Assembly: GCF_032108445.1 (NCBI RefSeq)
Contig: NZ_CP134876.1
Coordinates: 4,402,001 to 4,466,000 of the forward strand
Direction of reading: 5' to 3'
From: Micromonospora halotolerans
GTDB lineage: Bacteria > Actinomycetota > Actinomycetes > Mycobacteriales > Micromonosporaceae
Length of the DNA stretch: 64,000 nt
Below are positions 32,151-42,602 of this stretch, one piece after another. The notes beneath the pieces were generated by a model. It did no database searches and was not told the origin of the DNA. It saw only the letters and a list, made by a program, of their open reading frames with translations. Each line of letters opens with the position of its first letter. The first letter of the stretch is position 1. The position numbers and the translations under genes were made by a program.

Positions 32151-33011
32151 ATGAGCACCGACACCGGGCCGCCGCGGCGGTCGCGCTCCGCCGCGCTCAC
32201 CTGGCTCGCCCTGGCCTGCGCGCTGGTGGTGCTGCTGGTCGCCGTCGCGCAGCGGCGGGACGAGCCCGTGGGGGACCGTACGGTGGGCGAGGTGACCCGG
32301 GTCGGGGTGGCCGACGGGGACTCCGTCCCGGCCTACCTGCGGGCCGCCGGCAGCGAACTCGCCCGGCTCGACGCCCCGGCGCCCGGCGGCTACGCCCTCG
32401 TGTCGTTCGCCGCGTACCTGACGCCGGCGCAGGTGGCCACCGCGCTGGGCGAGGCCCCGGTCTCCGCCGTGCTGGCGCGGGTGCCGGTGCCCGGGCGGCA
32501 GACCGAGATCGTGCGGATCGCCGCGATGCGCGTCCCGGGCGACGTGGTCGCCGGGATGGCCGAGGTGGCCGGGCGCAAGGACCGGGAGGCCGCCGACTAC
32601 CGGGCCCGCGCCGCCGCCCCGGCGGCCACCGCCGATCCCGAGCTGCGCCGGGTGTACGACACCGGGGCCGTTGTGGCGGCGCGGGAGGCGGCCGGCTACC
32701 GGGCGGCCTGCGCCTGCGTCTACGCCGCCGTGGTCCGGGACGCCCCGGACGCCCTGCGGGCGCTGGCCGCCCGGTCCGGCGTCCGCGCGGTCGACCCCGC
32801 CCCCGAGGTGACCCGGCTGGACCGTACGGTGTTCACGCCACCGTTGCCGGAGCAGCGGGACGTGGTGCGGCCGCCGGCCGACACCGGGCTCGCGTCGAGC
32901 GCCGGTATGGCCGATTCGTCGGAATCCGCACCGACGGTGACCGGATCCTCACCGGCCGCCGGCCGGCCCGCCACCGGGGCGGGACCGCCGAATCCCGCTC
33001 CCACCTCCTGA
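32151..33011 (+). CDS. Single-pass membrane/exported protein of unknown function
   Basis: 286-aa protein with one N-terminal hydrophobic helix (about 13-34) and an extracytoplasmic Ala/Val/Arg-rich region, then a Ser/Pro/Thr-rich tail (about 240-286). No family motif is recognisable. Two adjacent Cys in Ala-Ala-Cys-Ala-Cys-Val near 183 are its only cysteines. It starts 7 nt after the RluD gene and may be in the same operon. A wall- or membrane-associated protein is the most that can be said. Confidence 0.7.
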   Translation: MSTDTGPPRRSRSAALTWLALACALVVLLVAVAQRRDEPVGDRTVGEVTRVGVADGDSVPAYLRAAGSELARLDAPAPGGYALVSFAAYLTPAQVATALGEAPVSAVLARVPVPGRQTEIVRIAAMRVPGDVVAGMAEVAGRKDREAADYRARAAAPAATADPELRRVYDTGAVVAAREAAGYRAACACVYAAVVRDAPDALRALAARSGVRAVDPAPEVTRLDRTVFTPPLPEQRDVVRPPADTGLASSAGMADSSESAPTVTGSSPAAGRPATGAGPPNPAPTS

Positions 33012-33128
33012 GATGTGCAGGTGGGCGGCCCCGTACCCGGCGGGGCGGTGAGGAGAGGCACCGGGGGATGTGCGCACCGGGGTGTGGTCCGAATAGGGTT
33101 TCGTTCGTAGCCTGTCAGGCGGAGATCG

Positions 33129-34676
33129 ATGGGCTGGGGGAGGGGCGAGGCCTTGGACGGCAGCGAAACCGGTTGGGGTCGGCAGGCTGAGCCGGCACCA
33201 CGGTGGCGGGCGCTGCTCGACCGGGCCCGGCTCGGTGGTCGCGGCGCGGAGCACCCCGACCCGGACCACCGCACCGACGAACCCCCACCGCCGGCACCGG
33301 ATCCGCTGCCCCGGCGCGCCGCCGGCAGCGGCTGGACGGGCCGGGCACAGGCCGTCGCCCGCCCCGCCGACGGGTCGTTCGACGCCGAGCCGGCCTACCG
33401 CGTCGAGGCGACCTACCGGGTGGAGCCGGCCTACCGGGCCGACCCGCGCCACGGCGGCGAGCCGGCCTACCGGGCGGAGCCCGCGTACCGCGCCGAGCCG
33501 GAGCCACGGGCCGAACCGTCCTGGCGGGCCGAGCCGGTCCGCCCGCCGGAGCCGGGCTATCCCGAGCCGCAGGCGCGCGGCCGGGGCACCGCCTCGGTCG
33601 AGTCCCGGTACTCCCTGCTCGACAGCGGCTACCAGCCCGACCCGCCCCCGGCGGAGTCCCGCTACGCGCTGCTCGACCGCGGCCGCTACCGGCCGGAGCC
33701 CCACCCCGCCCCCGAGCCGGCCCCACCCGCCGTCCCCACCTATCCGGCCCAGCCCGAGGCTTACCCGGCGCAGGCCGAGAGTTACCCGCCCCGGATCGAG
33801 CCGGCCCGGAATGAGCCGGCGCGGATCGAGCCGGCCCGTGTGGAGTGGCGCGCACCGGCACCGGACGCCGAGCTGGAGCGGGCCGCCGGGGTGCTGCGCC
33901 GCGAGCTGGGCGGGCCCCGGGTGCTCGCCTTCGCCAATCCCAAGGGCGGGGTGCACAAGACCACCGCCACGGTGCTCGCCGCGGCCACCGTGGGCAGCGT
34001 GCGCGGGCGCGGGGTGCTGGCCTGGGACGACAACGAGCTGCGGGGCACCCTCGGCCTGCGCGCCGGCAGCGCCCGGCACGCCCGCACCATCCGGCACCTG
34101 ATCCACGACCTCGCGCAGATCGAGATCCTGGAGGACGCCACTCTCCTGGAGCACCTCGACGACTACCTGCGGCACGCCTCCGACGGCTCCTACGACGTGC
34201 TGGCCGGCGAGGAGAGCCCGCGCTTCGCCCAGCGGCTGGACCAGTTCACCGTCAAGCGGGTGCTGGAGCTGCTGCGCCGCACCCACGACGTGGTCTGCGT
34301 GGACACCGGCAACAACGTGGAGAGCCCCAACTGGCGCACCGTCATGCAGGCCGCCGACCAGCTCGTGGTGACCACCGTGCCCCGGGAGGACGCCGCCTTC
34401 AGCGCGGACTGGATGCTCGACCTGCTGCACGAGGAGGGCATGGGCGAGCTGGCCGACAACGCGGTCACCCTCATCTCCTGCCCCACCCCGGGCCGCACCG
34501 CGCTCCAGGACGACCTGGAACGGCACTTCGCCACCCGGACCCGGGCGGTGGCCGTGGTGCCGTACGACCCGGCGCTGGAGACCGGCTCCTCGATCGAATA
34601 TCACCAGCTCCAGGCGGAGACGCGGCAGGGCTGGCTCAAGGCGGCCTCGGTGATGCTGGAACCGTTCGCCCGCTGA
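33129..34676 (+). CDS. ParA/MinD-like ATPase with long repeat-rich N-terminus
   Basis: 515-aa protein. The first about 245 residues are low-complexity, with repeated Arg-(Ala/Val)-Glu-Pro-(Ala/Thr)-Tyr units near 82-120 and Ser-Arg-Tyr-(Ser/Ala)-Leu-Leu-Asp pairs near 158-185. The C-terminal about 260 residues are a ParA/MinD NTPase whose deviant Walker A reads Lys-Gly-Gly-Val-His-Lys-Thr-Thr, with His where Gly is usual. A later Val-Cys-Val-Asp-Thr-Gly-Asn-Asn is the switch II/Walker B region. Candidate roles are positioning of a polar or division complex or an ESX-associated ATPase; no ParB partner is adjacent. TAGCCT at 33108-33113 is a possible -10. Confidence 0.8.
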   Translation: MGWGRGEALDGSETGWGRQAEPAPRWRALLDRARLGGRGAEHPDPDHRTDEPPPPAPDPLPRRAAGSGWTGRAQAVARPADGSFDAEPAYRVEATYRVEPAYRADPRHGGEPAYRAEPAYRAEPEPRAEPSWRAEPVRPPEPGYPEPQARGRGTASVESRYSLLDSGYQPDPPPAESRYALLDRGRYRPEPHPAPEPAPPAVPTYPAQPEAYPAQAESYPPRIEPARNEPARIEPARVEWRAPAPDAELERAAGVLRRELGGPRVLAFANPKGGVHKTTATVLAAATVGSVRGRGVLAWDDNELRGTLGLRAGSARHARTIRHLIHDLAQIEILEDATLLEHLDDYLRHASDGSYDVLAGEESPRFAQRLDQFTVKRVLELLRRTHDVVCVDTGNNVESPNWRTVMQAADQLVVTTVPREDAAFSADWMLDLLHEEGMGELADNAVTLISCPTPGRTALQDDLERHFATRTRAVAVVPYDPALETGSSIEYHQLQAETRQGWLKAASVMLEPFAR

Positions 34677-34723
34677 CCGCCACCGCCGCCCCGCGCCGCC
34701 CCCTCGCCTGAGAGGATCACCGG

Positions 34724-35671
34724 GTGAGTCCGGACACCCCTGATTCCGAGCGGGCCGCCGAGGGTCCCGGCGCGCCCGGCGACGTCGCCCGCCCGCCCGC
34801 CGGTGCGGGCAGCTCCCCGCGCCCCGACCGGCCGACCAACTCCGCCCCGCCCGACGGGTCCCCCGGCGAGGGTGCGTCGCCCGGCCCGTCCCCGGCCACC
34901 CGTGCGGCGCCGGACCGGGCCCCGGTCGAGGGGGAGGCGCCCGCCTGGCCCGGCGGCCTGCCGGTGCCCGCGGGCACCCCGGTCACCGCGCCCGGCGCGG
35001 ATCCGCTCGCCGGCTACCCCGGCGTCGTCGGAGCTGTGCCCGGTGCGCCCTCCGCCACCCGCCGGTCCGGGGGCCGAGCCGTCGCGGTCGCCCTCGGCGC
35101 GGCGCTGCTGCTGACCGTGCTCGGCGCGCCCCTGGGTGTGCTCTGGGCGCTGGTGGCACCCGGCACGCCGGTGCAGATGACCCCCGACGGCGCCGTCTAC
35201 GCCACGCCCCAACCGGAGCAGCCGATCGCCGCGGACGGCTGGTTCAGCCTGCTCGGGCTCGGCTTCGGGGTGCTCGCCGCGATCGCCCTCTGGGTGGTGC
35301 TGCGCCGCCGGCGCGGGCCGGTCGGCCTGGTCGCCGGGGCGCTCGGCGGGCTCGGCGCGGCGGTCGTGGCGTGGCAGGTCGGCCGCCGGATCGGGCTCGG
35401 CACCTACCAGCGGCTGCTGGACACCGCGCCGCCCGGGACCGACTTCACCAAGCCGGCCGACCTGCGTGCCGGCGGGATCGACTGGTACGGCCCGCTGCCC
35501 GTCCCGCACGGCAACCTGCTGCTGGCGGCGTTCGGCGCCGCCGTGACGTACACCCTGCTGGCCGGCTGGTCGCGGTGGCCCTCGCTGCGGCCGGAGCCGG
35601 AGTGGGACGGCGGCTGGGCGCCCGGCGGGCCGGGGATCAGTTCGGCGCCGGGGGACCAGCCAGCTCGCTGA
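34724..35671 (+). CDS. Membrane protein, DUF2567-like
   Basis: 315-aa protein with a long Pro/Ala/Gly-rich cytoplasmic N-terminus (about 115 residues) and about four hydrophobic helices after it (about 120-145, 170-195, 203-222, 265-285). The loop Pro-Asp-Gly-Ala-Val-Tyr and the overall shape recall the actinobacterial DUF2567 family; this is a memory-based match. GTG 34724 is preceded by GAGGAT and a 6-nt spacer, consistent with a leaderless start. The last 35 nt overlap the convergent LON-domain gene on the other strand. Confidence 0.7.
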   Translation: MSPDTPDSERAAEGPGAPGDVARPPAGAGSSPRPDRPTNSAPPDGSPGEGASPGPSPATRAAPDRAPVEGEAPAWPGGLPVPAGTPVTAPGADPLAGYPGVVGAVPGAPSATRRSGGRAVAVALGAALLLTVLGAPLGVLWALVAPGTPVQMTPDGAVYATPQPEQPIAADGWFSLLGLGFGVLAAIALWVVLRRRRGPVGLVAGALGGLGAAVVAWQVGRRIGLGTYQRLLDTAPPGTDFTKPADLRAGGIDWYGPLPVPHGNLLLAAFGAAVTYTLLAGWSRWPSLRPEPEWDGGWAPGGPGISSAPGDQPAR

Positions 35672-36341
35672 GCGGCACCGGGACGGCCCGGACCTCGCGC
35701 AGCAGGGAGGTCTCCCGGTTGAGCAGCCGCAGCTCGGCCCGGAGCCGCCCGGCGGTGTCGTCGATGGCGAGCAGCCGCTGCCGGTCGTCGACGGTCAGCG
35801 CCGCGGTCGCGGCGACCAGGTGCGAGAGCACCGTCGGATCCTCGGGCAGCTGCTCGGAGATCTCCTGCGGGTCCGGGCGGACCAGGCCCAGATATTGCCG
35901 GAAGACCGAGATGACCCGGGCGGCCAGCAGGTCGGCGACCTCGTCCGTGCCGGCCGGCTCCGGCAGCCACTCCACCTCGGCGGTCAGGTAGGGCGCGGCG
36001 GCGTCGTCGACCTCGGCGACGCGGAACCGCCGCCGCCCCACGGTGACGATGTCGAACCCGCCGTCGGCCAGCTCGGTGACCTGCCGCAGCTCGGCGGTGC
36101 AGCCCACCTCGTGCAGGGTGACCTCGCCGCCGGTGGGGGCCGGCCGGCCCGGCGGCCCGGCCGTCGCGACCTCCCAGCCGCTCTGGATCGCCACCACCCC
36201 GAACTCGCGCGGCGCGCCCTCGGGCAGCCCGACCAGGTGGCGCACCAGTGCCCGGTAACGCTCCTCGAAGATGTGCAGCGGGAGGACCAGCCCCGGGAAG
36301 AGGACCGTCCCGAGCGGGAAAACCGGCAGCCGTGCGGTCAC
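35637..36341 (-). CDS. LON substrate-binding domain protein
   Basis: 234-aa protein consisting of the N-terminal (LAN/LON) substrate-binding domain of Lon protease without ATPase or protease parts. It opens [13 protein letters not shown] and contains Leu-His-Ile-Phe-Glu-Glu-Arg-Tyr-Arg, the family hallmark; the C-terminus is helical. Such stand-alone proteins are common in actinobacteria and may be adaptors, role unproven. GTG 36341 is chosen because TAGTCT (36354-36349) ends 7 nt before it. It is transcribed divergently from hisD and overlaps the preceding gene's 3' end. Confidence 0.88.
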   Translation of the reverse strand: MTARLPVFPLGTVLFPGLVLPLHIFEERYRALVRHLVGLPEGAPREFGVVAIQSGWEVATAGPPGRPAPTGGEVTLHEVGCTAELRQVTELADGGFDIVTVGRRRFRVAEVDDAAAPYLTAEVEWLPEPAGTDEVADLLAARVISVFRQYLGLVRPDPQEISEQLPEDPTVLSHLVAATAALTVDDRQRLLAIDDTAGRLRAELRLLNRETSLLREVRAVPVPLSELAGPPAPN

Positions 36342-36348
36342 GTGATCG

Positions 36349-36354
36349 AGACTA
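36349..36354 (-). promoter_or_regulatory. -10 hexamer of the LON-domain gene
   Basis: Minus-strand TAGTCT with a 7-nt spacer to the GTG, giving a leaderless transcript. It faces the hisD -10 across an about 80-nt divergent region. Confidence 0.55.
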
Positions 36355-36435
36355 TCCCGATCGCGTCCCGGCGGCGTGTCCCGCCTCACCGTCCCGGCGT
36401 ACGGGCGGCTCCGGTCCGCCCGCGGGGCGGCAGCC

Positions 36436-36441
36436 TAGACT
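36436..36441 (+). promoter_or_regulatory. -10 hexamer of the histidine operon
   Basis: TAGACT with a 7-nt spacer to the hisD GTG at 36449, giving a leaderless transcript. There is therefore no room for a his leader peptide or attenuator in front of hisD. Confidence 0.6.
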
Positions 36442-36448
36442 CGCAAGG

Positions 36449-38891
<2,443 letters not shown>

Positions 38892-38892
<1 letters not shown>

Positions 38893-38951
38893 TGGGAGCG
38901 CGAGGAGCGAGCTTGCGAGCCCCGCAGTCGCGACCGAAAGGCGAGCAATGA
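38892..38951 (+). repeat. Intercistronic repeat and mini-ORF, hisC-hisB
   Basis: This 60-nt segment reads as a 19-codon ORF, VGARGASLRAPQSRPKGEQ. Its GTG shares its first base with the last base of the hisC stop codon, and its TGA overlaps the hisB ATG. It contains GCGAGGAGCGAGC and CGAGCCCCGCAGTCGCGA, shared with the tandem copies at 40432-40552. Translation is not proven; the overlap at both ends suggests translational coupling. Confidence 0.75.
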
Positions 38952-39559
38952 GTCGGACCGCCCGGGTGGAGCGGATCACCAAGGAGACCAAGGTCCTCGT
39001 CGAGATCGACCTCGACGGCACCGGCAAGGCCGACATCGAGACCGGCGTCGGCTTCTACGACCACATGCTCAACCAGATCGCCCGGCACGGCGGCTTCGAC
39101 CTGACCGTGCACACCGTCGGTGACCTGGAGATCGACGCCCACCACACCATGGAGGACACCGCGCTCGCCCTGGGCGCCGCGTTCGACCAGGCGCTGGGGG
39201 ACAAGGCCGGCATCCGGCGGTACGGGTCGGCCACCGTTCCCATGGACGAGGTGCTGGTCCGGGCCGCCGTCGACCTCTCCGGCCGGCCGTACGTGGTGCA
39301 CGACGAGCCGGCGCTCGCGCCGTACATCGGGCCGGTCTACCCGACCAGCATGACCCGGCACATCTGGGAGTCCTTCGGCCAGGCCGCCCGGGTCACCCTG
39401 CACGTGGACGTGCTGCGCGCGGCCCGACCGGGCGGCAACCCGGACGCCCACCACGTGGTCGAGGCCCAGTTCAAGGCGGTCTCCCGGGCCCTGCGCGAGG
39501 CCACCTCGATCGACCCGCGCGCCGCGGGCGCGATCCCCAGCACGAAGGGTGCCCTCTGA
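38948..39559 (+). CDS. hisB: Imidazoleglycerol-phosphate dehydratase
   Basis: 203-aa monofunctional dehydratase. Metal-binding motifs are Gly-Phe-Tyr-Asp-His-Met-Leu (about 36-42), Asp-Ala-His-His-Thr-Met-Glu-Asp (about 63-70), and the second-half Asn-Pro-Asp-Ala-His-His-Val-Val-Glu near 165-173. It lacks the phosphatase half found in enteric HisB. A repeat-derived mini-ORF runs into its ATG, and another starts at its stop (TGATG). Confidence 0.96.
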   Translation: MSRTARVERITKETKVLVEIDLDGTGKADIETGVGFYDHMLNQIARHGGFDLTVHTVGDLEIDAHHTMEDTALALGAAFDQALGDKAGIRRYGSATVPMDEVLVRAAVDLSGRPYVVHDEPALAPYIGPVYPTSMTRHIWESFGQAARVTLHVDVLRAARPGGNPDAHHVVEAQFKAVSRALREATSIDPRAAGAIPSTKGAL

Positions 39560-39618
39560 TGAGCGCGAGGAACGCAGCGCAGCGGAGTACGGCAGTCGTG
39601 AATGAAGGGCGGCTCTGA
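39559..39618 (+). repeat. Intercistronic repeat and mini-ORF, hisB-small membrane gene
   Basis: Reads as MSARNAAQRSTAVVNEGRL then TGA. Its ATG overlaps the hisB stop and its TGA shares a base with the ATG at 39618. It begins ATGAGCGCGAGGA like the tandem copies at 40432-40552 and ends with a GCAGTCGTGAA variant of their 3' part, so it is a diverged member of the same family. Confidence 0.7.
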
Positions 39619-39788
39619 TGGGGCGGGCGCTGCCGACGTTGCTGCTGATCCTGGCCGGGGTGCTGGTCGGTGGGACCTGGTCGCTCTACAAGCAGGGCGC
39701 CGCCCGCGGCGCCGTGGTGATCACCGGCCTGCTGGCCGTGCTGGCCACCGCCGGCGGGCTGCTCTGGCTGCTGCCGGGGGAGAGCTGA
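39618..39788 (+). CDS. 56-residue two-helix membrane protein in the his operon
   Basis: Small protein starting Met-Gly-Arg-Ala-Leu-Pro-Thr-Leu-Leu. Two hydrophobic helices (about 5-22 and 31-52) are joined by a loop, Ser-Leu-Tyr-Lys-Gln-Gly-Ala-Ala-Arg. Start and stop codons overlap flanking mini-ORFs. I recall a small membrane gene between hisB and hisH in other actinobacteria, which supports it as real, but no function is known. Coding character (GC third positions, hydrophobic pattern) is good. Confidence 0.75.
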   Translation: MGRALPTLLLILAGVLVGGTWSLYKQGAARGAVVITGLLAVLATAGGLLWLLPGES

Positions 39789-39817
39789 TGAGCGGGCGCT
39801 GCGGAGTGCCGTCGTGA
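39788..39817 (+). repeat. Shortest mini-ORF, small membrane gene-hisH
   Basis: Reads as MSGRCGVPS then TGA. ATG overlaps the upstream stop; TGA overlaps the hisH GTG. It looks like an internally deleted member of the repeat family: ATGAGC at the start and GCGGAGTGCCGTCGTGA at the end match the 39559 copy with small changes. Confidence 0.55.
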
Positions 39818-40437
39818 CCAGGCGGGTGGTGGTGCTCGACTACGGGTCGGGCAACCTGCGGTCGGCCGAGCGGGCCCTCGCGCGGGTCGGGGCGGACGTC
39901 ACCGTCACCGCCGACCTGACCGCGGCCGCCGAGGCCGAGGGCCTCGTGGTGCCGGGCGTCGGCGCGTTCGCCGCGTGCATGGCGGGCATCGAGGCGCTGG
40001 GCGCCGGTCCGGTCATCGCCGAGCGGGTCGCCGCCGGCCGTCCGGTGCTCGGCATCTGCGTGGGGATGCAGGTGCTCTTCGAGCACGGTGACGAGCACGG
40101 CGTGGTCACCAAGGGGCTCGGGCTGCTGCCCGGCGGGGTGACCAGGCTGCCCGCGCCGCGGCTGCCGCACATGGGCTGGAACACCGTGCAGGCCCCGGCC
40201 GGGTCGGTGCTCTTCGCCGGCCTGCCGGCCGACGCCCGGTTCTACTTCGTCCACTCCTACGGGGTGATCGCGCCGGCCGCGCTGGCCGCCGCCGGGGCCA
40301 CCGTCACCACGGCCCACCACGGCACGGACTTCGTCGCCGGGATCGAGCGGGGCCCCCTGTCGGCGGCCCAGTTCCACCCGGAGAAGTCGGCCGACACGGG
40401 GGCTACTCTGTTGCGCAACTGGCTGGGCACCCTGTGA
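39814..40437 (+). CDS. hisH: Imidazole glycerol phosphate synthase, glutaminase subunit
   Basis: 207-aa class I glutamine amidotransferase that feeds ammonia to HisF. The oxyanion/nucleophile region is Gly-Ile-Cys-Val-Gly-Met-Gln (Cys about 85); the catalytic pair is in Gln-Phe-His-Pro-Glu-Lys-Ser near 189-195. The GTG start overlaps the preceding mini-ORF, and the stop overlaps a further repeat ORF. Its partner hisF lies 3.7 kb downstream. Confidence 0.96.
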   Translation: MTRRVVVLDYGSGNLRSAERALARVGADVTVTADLTAAAEAEGLVVPGVGAFAACMAGIEALGAGPVIAERVAAGRPVLGICVGMQVLFEHGDEHGVVTKGLGLLPGGVTRLPAPRLPHMGWNTVQAPAGSVLFAGLPADARFYFVHSYGVIAPAALAAAGATVTTAHHGTDFVAGIERGPLSAAQFHPEKSADTGATLLRNWLGTL

Positions 40438-40552
40438 GCGCGAGGAGTGAGCCGGTTCTGCGAGCCCCGCAGTCGCGAACGACCGGCAGCGCTGTGAGCG
40501 CGAGGAGTGAGCCGGTTCTGCGAGCCCCGCAGTCGCGAACGACCGGCAGCGC
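40432..40552 (+). repeat. Tandem duplication of the 60-bp intercistronic repeat
   Basis: The segment from 40432 is repeated exactly with a 60-nt period (copy 1 to 40491, copy 2 to about 40552). Because 60 is a multiple of three, the two copies form one open frame, 40434-40559: GTG overlaps the hisH stop, each unit encodes VSARSEPVLRAPQSRTTGSA, and the TGA overlaps the TTG start of the next gene. Exact identity points to a recent duplication. Confidence 0.9.
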
Positions 40553-40555
40553 AGC

Positions 40556-40876
40556 TTGAGTAAGGAGCGGGCGCGGCGGCGGGAGGCGCGCCGGGCCGAG
40601 CTGGAGCGGGAACGCGCCGCGCGCGCCCGCAGGGTGGCGCGCCGGGACCGGCGGCGTGCCGTCGTACGCCGGTTGACGCCCGCCGTGCGGCGGGGCCGCA
40701 CCGGCCGGCTGCGCCGGCACAGTCGCGGCGAGCGGGCGGCGATCGTGCTGCTCACCGGCGCGGCCGTGGCCGGCATCTGGAGTTTCGTCGACGACCTGGC
40801 GCTGCGGCTGGCGTTGGTCGTGTTGTTGCTGCTGGTCCTGCCCGCGGTCGTGGTGATCGCGCTGGACCGACGTTGA
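40556..40876 (+). CDS. Small basic membrane protein in the his operon
   Basis: 106-aa protein beginning at TTG 40556. A very Arg/Glu-rich N-terminal helix (about 1-60) is followed by two hydrophobic stretches (about 62-75 and 79-103). No family recognised. The TTG overlaps the stop of the tandem repeat ORF, the arrangement seen at each neighbouring junction. It could be a membrane-anchored nucleic-acid or ribosome-binding protein on charge grounds only. Confidence 0.65.
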   Translation: MSKERARRREARRAELERERAARARRVARRDRRRAVVRRLTPAVRRGRTGRLRRHSRGERAAIVLLTGAAVAGIWSFVDDLALRLALVVLLLLVLPAVVVIALDRR

Positions 40877-40895
40877 AGATGCGAGGAGAAATCCG

Positions 40896-41624
40896 TTGAG
40901 CCTCACCCTGTTGCCCGCCGTGGACGTTGCGGACGGGCAGGCCGTCCGGCTCGTCCAGGGCGCCGCCGGCAGCGAGACCACGTACGGCGATCCGCTGGAG
41001 GCCGCCCTCGCCTGGCAGGCCGACGGGGCGGAGTGGATCCACCTGGTCGACCTGGACGCCGCGTTCGGGCGGGGCACGAACGCCCATCTGCTCGCCGAGG
41101 TGGTCCGCCGGCTCGACGTGAAGGTCGAACTCTCCGGCGGCATCCGGGACGACGAGTCGTTGCAGGCCGCCCTGGGCACCGGCGCGGCCCGGGTCAACAT
41201 CGGCACCGCCGCGCTGGAGGACCCGGAGTGGTGTGACCGGGTCTGCGGCGAGTACGGCGACCGGGTGGCCATCGGGCTGGACGTGCGCGGCCGTACCCTC
41301 TCGGCGCGGGGCTGGACCCGCGACGGCGGTGACCTCTTCGAGGTGCTGGCCCGGCTGGACAAGGCCGGCGCGACCCGTTACGTGGTCACCGACATCACCA
41401 AGGACGGCACCATGCGGGGGCCGAACCTGGACCTGCTGCGTGAGGTCTGCGCCCGCACCGACGCCCCGGTGGTCGCCTCCGGTGGCGTGTCCACGCTGGA
41501 CGACCTGCGCGCGCTGGCCACCCTGGAGCCGGTGGGGGTGGAGGGTGTGATCACCGGCAAGGCGCTCTACGCCGGGGCGTTCACGGTCGCCGAGGCGCTC
41601 GCCACCCTGCGGGGCGGGGCGTGA
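40896..41624 (+). CDS. priA: Phosphoribosyl isomerase A (HisA/TrpF)
   Basis: 242-aa (beta/alpha)8 barrel. The N-terminal catalytic Asp is in Pro-Ala-Val-Asp-Val-Ala-Asp-Gly (about Asp9) and the C-terminal one in Thr-Asp-Ile-Thr-Lys-Asp-Gly-Thr. In actinobacteria this enzyme usually serves both histidine (ProFAR isomerase) and tryptophan (PRA isomerase) synthesis because trpF is absent; I infer that here. The TTG start has GAGGAG 5-10 nt upstream, itself inside a tiny frame (Met-Arg-Gly-Glu-Ile-Arg) whose stop overlaps the TTG. The stop overlaps the next gene (GTGA). Confidence 0.95.
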   Translation: MSLTLLPAVDVADGQAVRLVQGAAGSETTYGDPLEAALAWQADGAEWIHLVDLDAAFGRGTNAHLLAEVVRRLDVKVELSGGIRDDESLQAALGTGAARVNIGTAALEDPEWCDRVCGEYGDRVAIGLDVRGRTLSARGWTRDGGDLFEVLARLDKAGATRYVVTDITKDGTMRGPNLDLLREVCARTDAPVVASGGVSTLDDLRALATLEPVGVEGVITGKALYAGAFTVAEALATLRGGA

Positions 41625-42064
41625 CGGCCGTCGTGGGCGAGGGTTCCCGGCCGGCGCCGGAGCTGCCGAATGGCGCCGCCGTGACCCGGCTCGGCTCGGG
41701 CGGCCCGTGGGAGGCGGTCTACGGCTACTGCCGGGTGGTCCGGGCGGGGCAGCTGGCGATCACCGCGGGCTGCACCTCCACGGTGGACGGCCGGGTGGCG
41801 CACGTCGGGGACGCCGCCGCGCAGACCGCCCAGGCGATTCGGATCGGCCTGGACGCGCTCGCCGAGGTGGGCGCCGGGCCGGCCGACGTGGTGCGCACCC
41901 GGATGTACGTGACCGACCGGACGTACGCCGACGAGGTGGGGCGCGCGCACAACGCCGTGTTCGGCGCGGTCCGGCCGGTCGCCACGATGGTGGTGGTTGC
42001 CGGCCTGATCGATCCCGACCTGCTGGTGGAGGTCGAGCTGGAGGCGTGGGTCGCCGAGGGCTGA
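41621..42064 (+). CDS. RidA (YjgF/YER057c/UK114) family protein
   Basis: 147-aa member of the Rid superfamily. Core features are [15 protein letters not shown], where the second Arg is the substrate-binding residue, and Val-Glu-Leu-Glu-Ala-Trp. RidA enzymes hydrolyse reactive enamine/imine intermediates from PLP enzymes. Coupled to priA by GTGA overlap, so it is co-expressed with histidine synthesis. Confidence 0.92.
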   Translation: MTAVVGEGSRPAPELPNGAAVTRLGSGGPWEAVYGYCRVVRAGQLAITAGCTSTVDGRVAHVGDAAAQTAQAIRIGLDALAEVGAGPADVVRTRMYVTDRTYADEVGRAHNAVFGAVRPVATMVVVAGLIDPDLLVEVELEAWVAEG

Positions 42065-42106
42065 TCCGGGCGCCGTCGACCGCTGCTGTGGCGGCGTTCA
42101 CAGGGC

Positions 42107-42143
42107 CAATTGAATTGTGCACAACCTAATTGTGGACTACTGT
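42107..42143 (+). promoter_or_regulatory. ohrR promoter and OhrR-like operator
   Basis: TTGTGC (42115-42120), a 17-nt spacer and TACTGT (42138-42143) lie 7 nt before the ohrR GTG. Overlapping AT-rich dyads cover them: CAATT-G-AATTG (42107-42117), the palindrome TTGTGCACAA (42115-42124) and ACAA-N5-TTGT (42121-42133). OhrR family operators are AT-rich CAATT/AATTG palindromes, so this is a good autoregulatory site. Confidence 0.7.
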
Positions 42144-42150
42144 TCGGGGT

Positions 42151-42597
42151 GTGACCGATGATCTGGTGCTGCGCCGGCAGGTGTGCTTCGCCCTCTACGC
42201 GGCGTCGCGCGCCCTCACCGACGTCTACCGGCCCATCCTCGACGAGCACGGCCTGACCTACCCGCAGTACCTCGTGCTGCTGGTGCTCTGGGAGCGCGGC
42301 GACGACGCCCCCACCGTCTCCGAACTCGGCGCGCGCCTCCGGCTCGACTCCGGCACGCTCTCCCCGCTGCTCAAGCGGCTGGAGGCGGCCGGTCTGGTGG
42401 TGCGCACCCGTTCGGCGGCCGACGAGCGCCGGGTCGAGGTCGGCCTCACCACCCAGGGCCGGGCCCTGCGGGAGCGGATGGACGAGGTGCCGCGGCGGAT
42501 CGCCCGCGCCACCGGCCTCACCGAGGCCGAGCTGGTCGCCCTGCGCGACACCCTCACCCGGGTCACCGAGACGATCCACCGACAGAAGGAGCAGTGA
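42151..42597 (+). CDS. ohrR: Organic-hydroperoxide sensor OhrR (MarR family)
   Basis: 148-aa winged-helix repressor. The peroxide-sensing Cys is in the family motif [13 protein letters not shown] (Cys12); the wHTH spans about 45-105, with Asp-Glu-Arg-Arg in the wing. Oxidation of the Cys by organic hydroperoxides releases the operator. GTG 42151 is preceded by a promoter with a 7-nt spacer; the longer frame from 42130 would start inside it. It is followed directly by ohr. Confidence 0.93.
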   Translation: MTDDLVLRRQVCFALYAASRALTDVYRPILDEHGLTYPQYLVLLVLWERGDDAPTVSELGARLRLDSGTLSPLLKRLEAAGLVVRTRSAADERRVEVGLTTQGRALRERMDEVPRRIARATGLTEAELVALRDTLTRVTETIHRQKEQ

Positions 42598-42602
42598 CCA
42601 CC

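Noticed and set aside
36331..36448. Histidine leader peptide upstream of hisD
   Set aside because: The -10 lies 7 nt before hisD, and no His-rich short frame is seen.
40432..40552. Possible CRISPR array
   Set aside because: Only two abutting copies with no spacers; it is a tandem duplication.
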